Shown piece by piece: positions 18,625 through 27,142 of a stretch of 64,000 nt of DNA (position 1 is the stretch's first letter; every line of letters starts with the position of its first letter). Made by a program: the position numbers and the translations under genes. This DNA is from Symploca sp. SIO3C6 (GTDB lineage Bacteria > Cyanobacteriota > Cyanobacteriia > Cyanobacteriales > Coleofasciculaceae), in assembly GCA_010692425.1 (NCBI GenBank), contig JAAHHJ010000010.1, positions 112,402-176,401 on the forward strand. Reading direction: 5' to 3'. The notes below the pieces were generated by a model. The model had not been told where the DNA came from. It saw only the letters and a list, made by a program, of their open reading frames with translations, and made no database searches.

Positions 18625-20463
18625 ATGTTCACAACAGTTATCAGTTGCAAACTGAAACAGTTTGCTCAACAAAAAAACCCCCTCTTGACCTCTGTTGGGG
18701 TTACACTTTCTCTCTTCTTCCTCCGATTCTTGGGAATACTACAATCATCAGAATGTGCTGCTTTAGATCTACTATTTCGCCTGCGTACCCCAGAAGTAGT
18801 CAATGAGCGGATCGTGATTGTGGGAATTGATGAAACTGATCTCAAAAAGGTAAAGCAATTGCCGATTTCTGATCAAGTTATTACCAAACTACTTAGGACA
18901 TTGGACTCCTACCAACCACGCGCCATTGGTCTCGATATCTATCGTTTTCAATCAGTGGCTCCAGGTCAGGAAGAGTTGCTCAAAGCTATTAAAACTATCC
19001 CTAATTTAATTGGCATTGAGCAACTAGAGGATAATACTAACTTAGGTGTTCCTGCTTTACCAGTTCTACGTCAACTTCAACAAGTTGGTTTTAATAACGT
19101 TGTTATTGATACTGATGGTAGGGTACGCCGTAGCTTATTATACTGGCATGCAGATGGTAAAGTCTATACAAGTTTTGCCCTAAAATTAGCCCTAGCTTAT
19201 CTTCGCCCAGAAGGAATTACTGCTAAACCAGCAGCTGTGAATCGAGAGTATTTACAGTTGGGTAAAAGTATCTTCAAAGACCTAAAATCTTTTGATGGTG
19301 GTTACGTAAGAGCAGATACTAAAGGCTATCAAGTTTTAGTAAACTTTAGAACTCCTGGAAGTTTCCAGACCATTTCCATGACAGAGGTTCTACAAGGGAA
19401 AATACCTCCAGCTTTACTGCGCGATCGCATCGTTATAATTGGTTCAACAGCTGCCAGCTTCAAAGACTTTTTCTACACTCCCTACAGTAATAGATTAATG
19501 ACAGCAGCGCAGCCAATTTTTGGAGTGGAGTTGCAAGCCAATTTTGTCAGTCAAATTCTGGGTAGTGCCCTCGATGGACGTCCTCTCCTGAAAGTTTGGT
19601 CAGAGTTACTTGAATGGCTATGGATTGGCGGTTGGTCAACTCTTTGTGCTTTTTTAATCTGGCGAGTGCGAACGCTCAAATCTGCTTTTGGTTTGTTACT
19701 ATTAGTGGGTGTGAGTCTATTCGGTAGCTGTTATCTAGCTTTTGTAGTTGGTTGGTGGTTGCCTCTAATCCCGCCTTTACTAGGACTACTTAGTTCTAGT
19801 GGCATTATGACTAGCCAAGTTATTGTCAATCTGCTGCAAGACATCCAAGAGTATCAGCAGCTACAGGAAGAACTCAAACAACAAACAGCCACTTTATCCC
19901 GCCATAACATTGCCTTAAAACTTTCACAAGGCCGCTTGAGTTATCTTGTTGATCACGATACTCTCACAGGTCTTGCTAATCGTAAAAAATTTTACGAACA
20001 ACTTAATTATTATCTTAATTATGCCAGTAGCCATAGCCAATTTATGGCGCTAATGTTTCTTGATTTAGATGGCTTTAAACAAGTCAATGATACCCTAGGA
20101 CATGATGCTGGAGACCAGCTATTACGGGCAGTTGCTCAACGACTCACTAATCGCTTGCGCAAAAGTGATTTAGTATCACGACTAGGTGGCGATGAGTTTA
20201 CAGTAATTCTCCCGATAATCCCTCAAGTTGAATATGCTGCTAAAGTTGCAGACAAGCTTATCAAGAGTATTTCTCAAGTATTTTTATTAGAAGGAACAGA
20301 GGTGTTTGTAACCGTTAGTATTGGTATTAGCATTTATCCCCTAGATGGAAGAAAACAGGAAATCTTGATCAAAAAAGCAGACACCGCCATGTATCAGGCA
20401 AAGCAACTTGGTCGTAATCAATATTATTTCTCTAGTTCAAATTATTTCTCTAGTCCAAATTAA
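18625..20463 (+). CDS. CHASE2-GGDEF diguanylate cyclase
   Basis: A 612-aa membrane sensor. An N-terminal helix precedes a CHASE2 extracytoplasmic domain (about residues 40-320; IVIVGIDETDL, PRAIGLDIYR, RIVIIGSTAASFKDFFYTPY), then three closely spaced helices (about 325-400), a short coiled coil, and a GGDEF domain. The catalytic motif GGDEF is at 521-525 and an inhibitory-site RxxD (RKSD, 512-515) stands five residues upstream, so cyclase activity with product inhibition is expected. Makes c-di-GMP in response to an unknown external signal. No EAL domain. Assignment firm. Confidence 0.95.
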   Translation: MFTTVISCKLKQFAQQKNPLLTSVGVTLSLFFLRFLGILQSSECAALDLLFRLRTPEVVNERIVIVGIDETDLKKVKQLPISDQVITKLLRTLDSYQPRAIGLDIYRFQSVAPGQEELLKAIKTIPNLIGIEQLEDNTNLGVPALPVLRQLQQVGFNNVVIDTDGRVRRSLLYWHADGKVYTSFALKLALAYLRPEGITAKPAAVNREYLQLGKSIFKDLKSFDGGYVRADTKGYQVLVNFRTPGSFQTISMTEVLQGKIPPALLRDRIVIIGSTAASFKDFFYTPYSNRLMTAAQPIFGVELQANFVSQILGSALDGRPLLKVWSELLEWLWIGGWSTLCAFLIWRVRTLKSAFGLLLLVGVSLFGSCYLAFVVGWWLPLIPPLLGLLSSSGIMTSQVIVNLLQDIQEYQQLQEELKQQTATLSRHNIALKLSQGRLSYLVDHDTLTGLANRKKFYEQLNYYLNYASSHSQFMALMFLDLDGFKQVNDTLGHDAGDQLLRAVAQRLTNRLRKSDLVSRLGGDEFTVILPIIPQVEYAAKVADKLIKSISQVFLLEGTEVFVTVSIGISIYPLDGRKQEILIKKADTAMYQAKQLGRNQYYFSSSNYFSSPN

Positions 20464-20962
20464 GAGTTGATCGTTGTTGTTCTTTGGTCATTGACTTGCA
20501 TACCATATAGCGTTTGTATTTGAGTTGTAAAATTGTTGATTGAGGCAAGGAGCCAGGAGTCTCCGAGTCAGAAGCCAGAATAGACAGGTATATCAGTCAA
20601 TTACAAATATTAGATGATGGGGTTATACTTTTTCACATTTCATTTAGAAACGCTATAGCTATAGAATACTTTCCTCAATAAATCATGAATCATGAACTAT
20701 ATTGGCGTAGCATGGACATAGCGCCTACTATGAACTATGAATCCGAGATGTATAAATTTTGACATAAATAATATTAATTATTTTGTTAAACAACTAAGTT
20801 TTATCTAGAAACAAAATTTGCTTTATTAATACCTCATATAATTTTTATTAAATCTTTGACAAGTAGTCTGTAAAGCTTTCGTGAATGCTCTTTATTCATT
20901 ACAATATTGGCTAATACACTAAAAATATAACCCCTGAAAGGACTAATTTAAACTGACTGCAT
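20464..20962. other. AT-rich intergenic region with degenerate heptamer repeats
   Basis: No gene seen in 499 bp. Around 20685-20745 there are degenerate aatcatgaa/tatgaactatgaatc repeats of the STRR type. The rest is AT-rich leader for the small secreted protein gene; ccctgaaaggac just before its start may include the ribosome site. Confidence 0.5.
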
Positions 20963-21250
20963 ATGTATAGACATCAAGGTCTCACCGTCATCGCCACCTT
21001 GCTAATTGGCTGGCAGCTGTTCTATTTTAAGATAGCAGATATTAAAGTTGGACTACCTCCAGTTAATTACTTTTCATTTAACCCAGTAGTGTTCGCCAAT
21101 AATGAAAATTATTCGCACAATTTGGATAAGACTGAGCCGTTAATCTTGGAACAGAAAGGGCTTGCTCAAGAACCGGAACAATTTGTCGAATATGTACCGC
21201 CGGATAATGGTCATCCTAGCTATACCCAAGGCTCTGGAACTTTTATTTAG
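20963..21250 (+). CDS. Small exported protein of unknown function
   Basis: A 95-aa protein with an N-terminal hydrophobic helix (GLTVIATLLIGWQLFYF), followed by a polar, Asn/Glu/Pro-rich region and a C-terminal PPDNGHPSYTQGSGTF. The helix is preceded by an Arg and His, fitting a signal anchor or uncleaved signal. No cysteine lipobox. Not recognised; the C-terminal PPDNGxP...GSGT pattern appears in small cyanobacterial exported proteins as far as I recall. Monocistronic, 64 bp upstream of larB. Confidence 0.65.
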   Translation: MYRHQGLTVIATLLIGWQLFYFKIADIKVGLPPVNYFSFNPVVFANNENYSHNLDKTEPLILEQKGLAQEPEQFVEYVPPDNGHPSYTQGSGTFI

Positions 21251-21314
21251 CATCAAAGTATATGTATGAATATATTGGTCAACATCCTAAATTACAACAT
21301 CCTAAATTAATCGA

Positions 21315-22094
21315 ATGACTCAACCCGAAGCACTGCAATCTCTACTCGCAGCTGTTGCTGCTGGTGAAGTCAGCCCCGAAGTTGCCCTCGATGAGCTCAA
21401 GCATTTAACCTTTGAGCCAGTGCAAGATTTCGCTAAAATTGACCATCACCGTACCTTGAGAACTGGTTTTCCGGAGGTGATTTGGGGACAAGGGAAAACA
21501 CCAGAACAAATTGCTCAGATTATGGAAGCGATGCGGCTGCGCAATCAGATGGTAATGGCAACCAGAATTGAGCCAGATGTCTTTGCTAAACTGCAAACTC
21601 AAGTGCCAGGTATTTACTACTACTCAACTGCCCGCATTTGTGCAATTGCCCGTGAGACTCTCACGACTAAATATTCAGGAACCATCAGTCTGATTTCTGC
21701 TGGGACATCTGATTTGCCAGTAGCTGAGGAAGCTGCTGTTACGGCCCAACTATGTGGCTTTCAGGTACAACGTCTCTGGGATGTTGGAGTGGCGGGCATT
21801 CACCGCTTGCTAAGTAACAGAAAGATAATTGCCGATGCAGATGTTTTAATTGTTATTGCTGGAATGGAAGGAGCATTGCCCAGCGTCGTTGCCGGTTTGG
21901 CAGATTGCCCAGTAATTGGTGTACCTACTAGTATAGGTTATGGTGCGAGTTTTGGCGGTGTCGCCCCTTTGTTGACAATGCTCAACTCTTGTGCAGCTGG
22001 AGTAGCAGTGGTTAATATTGACAATGGGTTTGGAGCAGCTATTCTGGCAGGGCAAATTTTGAGAACAGCTCACAAGTTGAAATCAAAGGATTGA
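21315..22094 (+). CDS. larB: Pyridinium-3,5-biscarboxylic acid mononucleotide synthase LarB
   Basis: A 259-aa protein. LarB carboxylates and hydrolyses nicotinic acid adenine dinucleotide in the first step of nickel-pincer cofactor synthesis. Shows the LarB N-terminus (LLAAVAAGEVSPEVALDELK, and DHHRTLRTGFPEVIWGQGKTPEQIA) and an AIR-carboxylase (PurE-like) C-terminal half with SAGTSDLPVAEEAAVTA, VIAGMEGALPSVVAGL and VGVPTSIGYGASFGG-like IGVPTSIGYGASF. LarC, LarE and lactate racemase are not in the window, so the target enzyme is unknown. Close to an upstream small exported gene but no operon partner is evident. Confidence 0.93.
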   Translation: MTQPEALQSLLAAVAAGEVSPEVALDELKHLTFEPVQDFAKIDHHRTLRTGFPEVIWGQGKTPEQIAQIMEAMRLRNQMVMATRIEPDVFAKLQTQVPGIYYYSTARICAIARETLTTKYSGTISLISAGTSDLPVAEEAAVTAQLCGFQVQRLWDVGVAGIHRLLSNRKIIADADVLIVIAGMEGALPSVVAGLADCPVIGVPTSIGYGASFGGVAPLLTMLNSCAAGVAVVNIDNGFGAAILAGQILRTAHKLKSKD

Positions 22095-22139
22095 GATGGT
22101 TCATGGCTCATTGAAGAAAGTATTCTACAGCTAAGGTAC

Positions 22140-22185
22140 ACAAACCAATGAACCATGAACCATCAACTATGAACAATCAACACAC
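22140..22185. repeat. Degenerate heptamer repeat (TGAACCA/TGAACAA)
   Basis: Runs of aatgaaccatgaaccatcaac and tatgaacaatcaac between larB and the convergent EndoU-like gene. The same word family is seen at 2260-2286 and 51421-51510. Confidence 0.5.
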
Positions 22186-22220
22186 AAACAGAAAATAACC
22201 ACCAGGAGAGGTCAAAGCTT

Positions 22221-23567
22221 CTAATTAGTAAACTGGATAATTTCACCAGAATTAGCGCGAGAGTACTTAACAGTTGCCACCTGTTGTAACTGATTATCAA
22301 ATACAGCGATTAATCCAGATTTATTCGTCATTTGCATAGAAGAATTACTAGAGCGTCTCACAGGAAAGCGTTTGACTTCATTGGGTTCGAGAGTACCACT
22401 CAAAGATTCAGGGCGACCCATTTTATCTTGCATTTCCCAACCTGTTAGATTAATCGGTGAGTTGGTTACATTCTTTAATTCAACCCACTCTCGACCACCG
22501 GTATCTGAACCTTCAGGATTAGGTAAGGCAGCAACAATAACTACAGAATCATCGTTTTTAATAATATTATCGATGGGCACGATTTCAGGGCGATTCATTT
22601 CTGGTTCTTTGACGCCATCATTGCCCAAGAATATGGGAAAGAAGGAACGAATAAACTCCCCTCGGCTACCATTGGGATTAGTACTGCGGTACAAAACCAA
22701 ATTGTAATTAGCATCATTGATACTAATCCGTTGTCTATCACGGATAAGACCATCAATACTCTGAAAATAGGCAACAGTTGCCATCGCTATTTCACATTCG
22801 GGGCTTGGCCCGACGAAAAATCCACCCTTCTTTTTAAACAGTTGAGCAATAATATTGCCGCGCATGTCAGTTACATCTTGCAACATCTGTAAGGTGACAA
22901 CGTTGGGATTATTGGAACCTGCTTTGCCTTTCAAGTCATATTTATAGCCTAAAAAGTTGACGCGTTGATTTTGCTCATCAAGGTAAAATTTGACCCAAGA
23001 GTGGTAGCCAGAAATAGTGCCGAGGTTATCTAGATTGTTACCAGAACGTATATTAAATTTACCTTCTCCCACAAAGACATGCTCAAAGCCAGAGGCGAAG
23101 TGAGTCGATTTGCCATTGTAATAATTGGTGTAAAGTTCAAACCAGATTCGCTGTAACTTGGCTTTAAATTGGATCTGAGAAAAGTTGGCACCTAACTCTT
23201 GATTGATATATTCTAGTGCTATTTGAATTGGCTTCGTAGAAATAATTAAGTTGATAAAATCACGTTGTTCTTGTTCTTCTTGGTCAGGAGTAAACTCTGG
23301 ATCGAGAGTGCGAATTGTGTAATTATCTAAGAGTTGAATGAAGTTGACATAGGTTAGTTTTTTATCAAATAACTTGTCTTCATTCACCTTATAAAATAAA
23401 GGTCGCGTTGCTAAGTCGATGCCGGGTTTACCACTGGCTTTGACCTGCTCATCTAAAAGGATATCAGCGTTTTTGTCTTCCCAATCACCTGAACTATTAC
23501 GAGCACTTACAGAGAATTGATTCTCATCACTTTCCCAGATTTGCTGATAAATATCAGTGTGGCTCAT
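22221..23567 (-). CDS. EndoU-like endoribonuclease with C-terminal lamin-tail-like domain
   Basis: A 448-aa protein. Residues ~60-295 match the EndoU/XendoU (poly-U-specific endoribonuclease) pattern: GFEHVFVGE (His163), SGYHSWVKFYL (His189), GYKYD, and GPSPECEIAM, the counterpart of the family's GVSPEFE. The two catalytic histidines are present; the third, a lysine, is probably among KKK 245-247 or nearby but cannot be fixed without alignment. Residues ~340-448 resemble a lamin-tail (LTD) beta-sandwich (EWVELKNVTNSPINLTGWEMQDK). The ATG at 23567 is preferred to a TTG at 23597. No signal peptide is visible. EndoU proteins cleave RNA; in bacteria many are toxins, but no immunity-like partner is adjacent. 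Function here unknown. Confidence 0.75.
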   Translation of the reverse strand: MSHTDIYQQIWESDENQFSVSARNSSGDWEDKNADILLDEQVKASGKPGIDLATRPLFYKVNEDKLFDKKLTYVNFIQLLDNYTIRTLDPEFTPDQEEQEQRDFINLIISTKPIQIALEYINQELGANFSQIQFKAKLQRIWFELYTNYYNGKSTHFASGFEHVFVGEGKFNIRSGNNLDNLGTISGYHSWVKFYLDEQNQRVNFLGYKYDLKGKAGSNNPNVVTLQMLQDVTDMRGNIIAQLFKKKGGFFVGPSPECEIAMATVAYFQSIDGLIRDRQRISINDANYNLVLYRSTNPNGSRGEFIRSFFPIFLGNDGVKEPEMNRPEIVPIDNIIKNDDSVVIVAALPNPEGSDTGGREWVELKNVTNSPINLTGWEMQDKMGRPESLSGTLEPNEVKRFPVRRSSNSSMQMTNKSGLIAVFDNQLQQVATVKYSRANSGEIIQFTN

Positions 23568-24516
23568 GTTTATTTCTCTTGAGTGAAGTTTGCACAAATT
23601 CTTCCACCCATAGCAACAACACTAGAAACTCAGATTCCGTAGATTATCGTAGAATTTGCCATCAGGTGGGTAAACGAAGTTCTTGGTGGGATTTCTAGCT
23701 AAGTTTTTAAAAAATTCCCCACACTCCCCACACCTCCGGCACCTCCGGCACCTTTTTTTCCCTCACCCCCATCCGGTGACTAGACTCATCATCTTGATCT
23801 TAAGAGGATGCTCCATTTACCTTGGTGGGTTTTGCCAAGGATCTGTATGGTCTTACGGACAATGAGTAAGTTATGGTCTTTATAAGATTTAATGAAAATT
23901 CTGATAAAAATTATTACCCTGCTGGTTCAAATATATCAACCTTCAAGAGAAAAGGTATTAGCCATTGCCAAGATTACTCATTTTCCTTTCATCGACTCGA
24001 TTACCTTTTGCCGTGAAGCTTTATTAGCATCCATCAATAATTCTAATATTTAGGCTGAAATCCTGGAGTGGCAAGACATCCACTTTTCTCAGTTGAGCAG
24101 CTATAGCAGATAACTCACCTACAGATAGCTTAAAATACAAAACATAAGGTATGGCAATAACCAACTCCAAGTAGAACACTTTCCTGTAGGAACATGTGAC
24201 TTGGAAGGTTTCTCGCCTTGATGACCTTTGCCCTAGACTGTCCAAGCTTAAGGCTCGTAATCTAGATCACAGCTGCATCACCATCGACTCCTACATCCTC
24301 CCTGGGCGCGGAGTCAAATCAAGTCAAACTAAGGATAAAAAAGTATTTAGGAATCATAAAAGTTACATAGCAATCCTAAATAGGTTGTGAAACTTAACTA
24401 TAGATTCTTTTCCTAAAACGCCATTAGAGCAATACTTATGGAAACGACACTAATTACAACTAGTTTAAGATAGCTATAGTACTTGATACGACAATACTTA
24501 TATAGGATAAACTATC
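23568..24516. other. Large intergenic region, probably with decayed coding sequence
   Basis: About 950 bp with no convincing gene. At 23718-23755 lies a ccccacac/ctccggcac repeat. A 53-codon frame at 23892-24053 (MKILIKIITLLVQIYQPSRE) and short frames on both strands to 24390 look protein-like but match nothing I recognise and have no ribosome site; they may be remnants of an insertion element or gene. The last ~120 bp hold the promoter of the COP23 gene. Confidence 0.45.
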
Positions 24517-25425
24517 ATGCTTAAGAAGCCATTGTCGAGTATTATAACAGCCTCAGCTTTAGCAATACCAATGATTGCTTTGAGTGGGTCAGCAACTCTT
24601 GCTCAGAGGAGTTATCAGATTCGCAACACTACAGGTCACAATATTATCAATCTCTATGTGTCATCCTCTAGTTCTCAAGACTGGGGTTTAGATAGTTTAG
24701 AGACTAATAGCTCTCTGCGTAACGGTGAGTCAGTTAATATTAAACTAAGTAGTGATTGTCTCTATGACATCAAAGTTGAGTTAGAAGATGGTCGGGAAAT
24801 AGAAAAACGCCAAGTTGACACTTGTGCCAGCAGTTTCTTAACCCTTGCCCCTGAAAGCATTTCTGATCTTCCAGCTTCTACTACTGTGGCTGCAACTGGA
24901 TCCTCTGGCACTGGAGGATTTTTCTGCGACACATCAAGCGGGATACCCGAAACACGTTATCAAAATTCTTCAGGGAGCTCAGAAGTTTGGATTCGCTGGA
25001 GTTCCAATTTCTTCTCTACTTCCGGCTATGATCCTCTTAGCCGTTGCCAAGCTGTCAGTGGGCGTCTTGAGAACTACCGTCGCAACGGTAAACTCAATTA
25101 CATGGGAGTAGGTCAGATGAATGGTCAGAATATCATCTGCACAGCTATAAAACCTGGTAATTGCTTGGGTCTAGTTTACACCCTCAAGCCACAGCAAAGC
25201 CCGCTTGAAACCCTACAGCAATTCATGCAGCACCGCGTAGGAGTGGTTGGTACAGCACCTCTCTATGAAAGTGAAGATGGGGAAGAGGAAACACCTTTTG
25301 TTGATGTGAGACCTTTTTTAGAAGGTAACACTAATACTGCCCCAGCTCTGGTCTCTCCTAATCAAAATAATACAGCTCCTTCCCCTGAGCAACTCAGAGA
25401 TGGAGGAGAATTGCGCAGACTGTAG
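24517..25425 (+). CDS. COP23-domain secreted protein
   Basis: A 302-aa exported protein: signal peptide with ASALAIPMIALSGSATLAQ (cleavage after about residue 29), a first beta-rich domain with paired cysteines (~30-110), and a C-terminal COP23 domain (~135-235) starting FFCDTSSGIPETRY and containing RCQAVSGRLENYRRNG and NYMGVGQMNGQNIICTA. COP23 is the circadian oscillating polypeptide family of cyanobacteria, function unknown. The tail is acidic and Pro/Asn-rich. The downstream protease gene begins 50 bp later on the same strand, implying one operon. Confidence 0.85.
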   Translation: MLKKPLSSIITASALAIPMIALSGSATLAQRSYQIRNTTGHNIINLYVSSSSSQDWGLDSLETNSSLRNGESVNIKLSSDCLYDIKVELEDGREIEKRQVDTCASSFLTLAPESISDLPASTTVAATGSSGTGGFFCDTSSGIPETRYQNSSGSSEVWIRWSSNFFSTSGYDPLSRCQAVSGRLENYRRNGKLNYMGVGQMNGQNIICTAIKPGNCLGLVYTLKPQQSPLETLQQFMQHRVGVVGTAPLYESEDGEEETPFVDVRPFLEGNTNTAPALVSPNQNNTAPSPEQLRDGGELRRL

Positions 25426-25475
25426 ATAATCTTCTTGAGACATCAAGGGGATTTTATGGATAAGGTTAGTAGATT

Positions 25476-26729
25476 ATGTTATTAAAACAAATTGCTCTGA
25501 AATCACTAGGCTCAATGTTACTAGGTTGCTTGGTGGCAAATCCAGTTTTAGCCCAATTAAGTCCTGAAGAAATCAATTCAATTGCCAGACAAACTACTGT
25601 TTTGATTGCACCAGGACTAACACCAGAGTTAATCGACGAACTAGAAGAAAATCGCCAAAATCCCCTTGCCAGAGCCAAAGATCCGGATGGAGTATGGAAT
25701 CCTGGCTCTGGGGTAATCATCGCTAAAGAAGGAAAAAGTTATTATGTTTTAACTGTCACTCATAACTTCAAACAAAGACATTTAGATGAAAACATGTCTT
25801 ATGGAATTCGCACCAGTGATGGTCAAGTTCATGAAGTTACAGAAGTTAATGATGACAGGGGTTGCCCTCTCAATGGCGGAGTAGGGCAGGATCAACAGTT
25901 ACTTCGATTTGGCTGTTATTCAAAGTATCTGCCCAACCGGGTGAATGGTTTTGACCTAGCTATTGTTCGTTTTGAGAGTGACAAAAAATATGCCGTTGCT
26001 CCCTTAGGAAGCCCAGATGATATCAAGATGATGGATACAGTTTTTATCTCGGGCTGGCCTGATCCAGAAAAAGAACAAGATGCTGTAACTGGTAAGTGCC
26101 GAGGTAGGGTGGCTCGCCGGCAAAGGCGTCTAGCTTGGGGACCAGTAACTGGTAAGATTAATCCTGCTCAAGGTCAGAATGGCTATGGTATTTTTTATGT
26201 TGACCAGACTCGCCCTGGTATGAGTGGAGGACCTGTGTTTGACAGCAACGGTTTTGTTGTCGGTGTTCACGGTCGTGGTTCTGCTGACAAGGGACAGTTG
26301 GTGAGACAATATTGTTCTCTTCCTAAGGATCTAAATAATACCACCTTTGAGTCGGAAGATCTTGCTGCACAAGCAGGTGGTTCTGACCCCACAATTCTAC
26401 ACACTCGCTTTAGCAGTGCGCAAAATTTAAATAACTTTTCTAATGTTACTAATCAGGCAGGAATGAAGTTGTCCTTCAATCGTTTGCCTCCTTCGGCAGA
26501 TTTTATTCAAGCCGCTTTGATTGAGTTGAAACCTGATCGGAGTAACACTGGTACTTTTGATCTTGTTGCTCGCGATGATGTTATGGGTACTTTTGAGGAC
26601 ACTCAAGACGCTGTAGAGGATATCTATGACCTCTTTCAATTTAAGCTAGAAAATCAGCTTAGAGATGAGCCATCGGCAGGGTGCGGTAGTATTTTGCTCG
26701 GTGATGAAAGGGAGCGTTGTAAAAAGTAA
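25476..26729 (+). CDS. Secreted trypsin-like serine protease
   Basis: A 417-aa protein with a signal peptide (LGSMLLGCLVANPVLAQ) and a trypsin/V8-type domain. The expected triad is visible: His96 in TVTHNF, Asp160 in GFDLAIV, and Ser250 in RPGMSGGPVF, so it is probably active. Extra cysteines (GCPLNG, FGCYS, GKCRG) may form disulfides. A C-terminal ~100-residue region has no recognised domain and ends in a Cys-Gly/Cys-Lys-Lys tail. Located in the periplasm or outside the cell. Likely cotranscribed with the COP23 gene. Its TAA stop is supplied by the first unit of the downstream heptamer repeat. Confidence 0.9.
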   Translation: MLLKQIALKSLGSMLLGCLVANPVLAQLSPEEINSIARQTTVLIAPGLTPELIDELEENRQNPLARAKDPDGVWNPGSGVIIAKEGKSYYVLTVTHNFKQRHLDENMSYGIRTSDGQVHEVTEVNDDRGCPLNGGVGQDQQLLRFGCYSKYLPNRVNGFDLAIVRFESDKKYAVAPLGSPDDIKMMDTVFISGWPDPEKEQDAVTGKCRGRVARRQRRLAWGPVTGKINPAQGQNGYGIFYVDQTRPGMSGGPVFDSNGFVVGVHGRGSADKGQLVRQYCSLPKDLNNTTFESEDLAAQAGGSDPTILHTRFSSAQNLNNFSNVTNQAGMKLSFNRLPPSADFIQAALIELKPDRSNTGTFDLVARDDVMGTFEDTQDAVEDIYDLFQFKLENQLRDEPSAGCGSILLGDERERCKK

Positions 26730-26797
26730 TAAGTAATAAGTAATAAGTAATAAGTAATAAGTAATAAGTAATAAGTAATAAGTAATAAGTAATAAGT
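26725..26797. repeat. STRR: ten perfect AGTAATA heptamers
   Basis: Ten uninterrupted copies of agtaata (26725-26794) plus agt. The first unit overlaps the protease stop codon (taa at 26727-26729). The same heptamer is found at 46137-46169 and, as its complement, at 53032-53073. Confidence 0.97.
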
Positions 26798-27142
26798 GAC
26801 AATTTTGAACCAGGCTGTAGGGGGATTTTTTTTACTACTCCAACTCCTAAATCCCCTGCCACTGAAGGTGGGGAGTTATACCAACTGTATAAATGCTTAC
26901 TATGCATTAATCCCTGTGTCTGGGCGTCTCTGAGTCTGGGTTTCATCAGCATCTGTAACAAACATAAATAAAATTGATATTAGCGTAAGTCCTAAAATTG
27001 TAAACTTTTGCAATCAAGAAGTTTTGTGTATATAGTGAAGCACTCTGATTAAGAAGCAGTAAAATTTGCTCATAATTCAAGCTTTCGGCTGAGGAAATTG
27101 GCTGATAGCCAAATTTGCTGTTTCTGAGGGTGAGGAGTAAAG
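26798..27142. other. Intergenic region with a lone inverted-repeat terminus
   Basis: 345 bp without a gene. Holds gcgtaagtcctaaaa at 26983, identical to the right terminus of the MITE-like element at 42310-42477, without a visible partner, so a possible single-ended remnant. The porin promoter must lie in the AT-rich 27000-27110 part; ggtgaggag is the ribosome site of the first porin. Confidence 0.5.

Noticed and set aside
24024-24245. 73-codon minus-strand frame as a gene
   Set aside because: No ribosome site, no recognisable family, lies in the decayed region.
26725-26797. Short direct repeats as a CRISPR or origin iteron array
   Set aside because: Continuous 7-bp units with no spacers; matches the STRR class.
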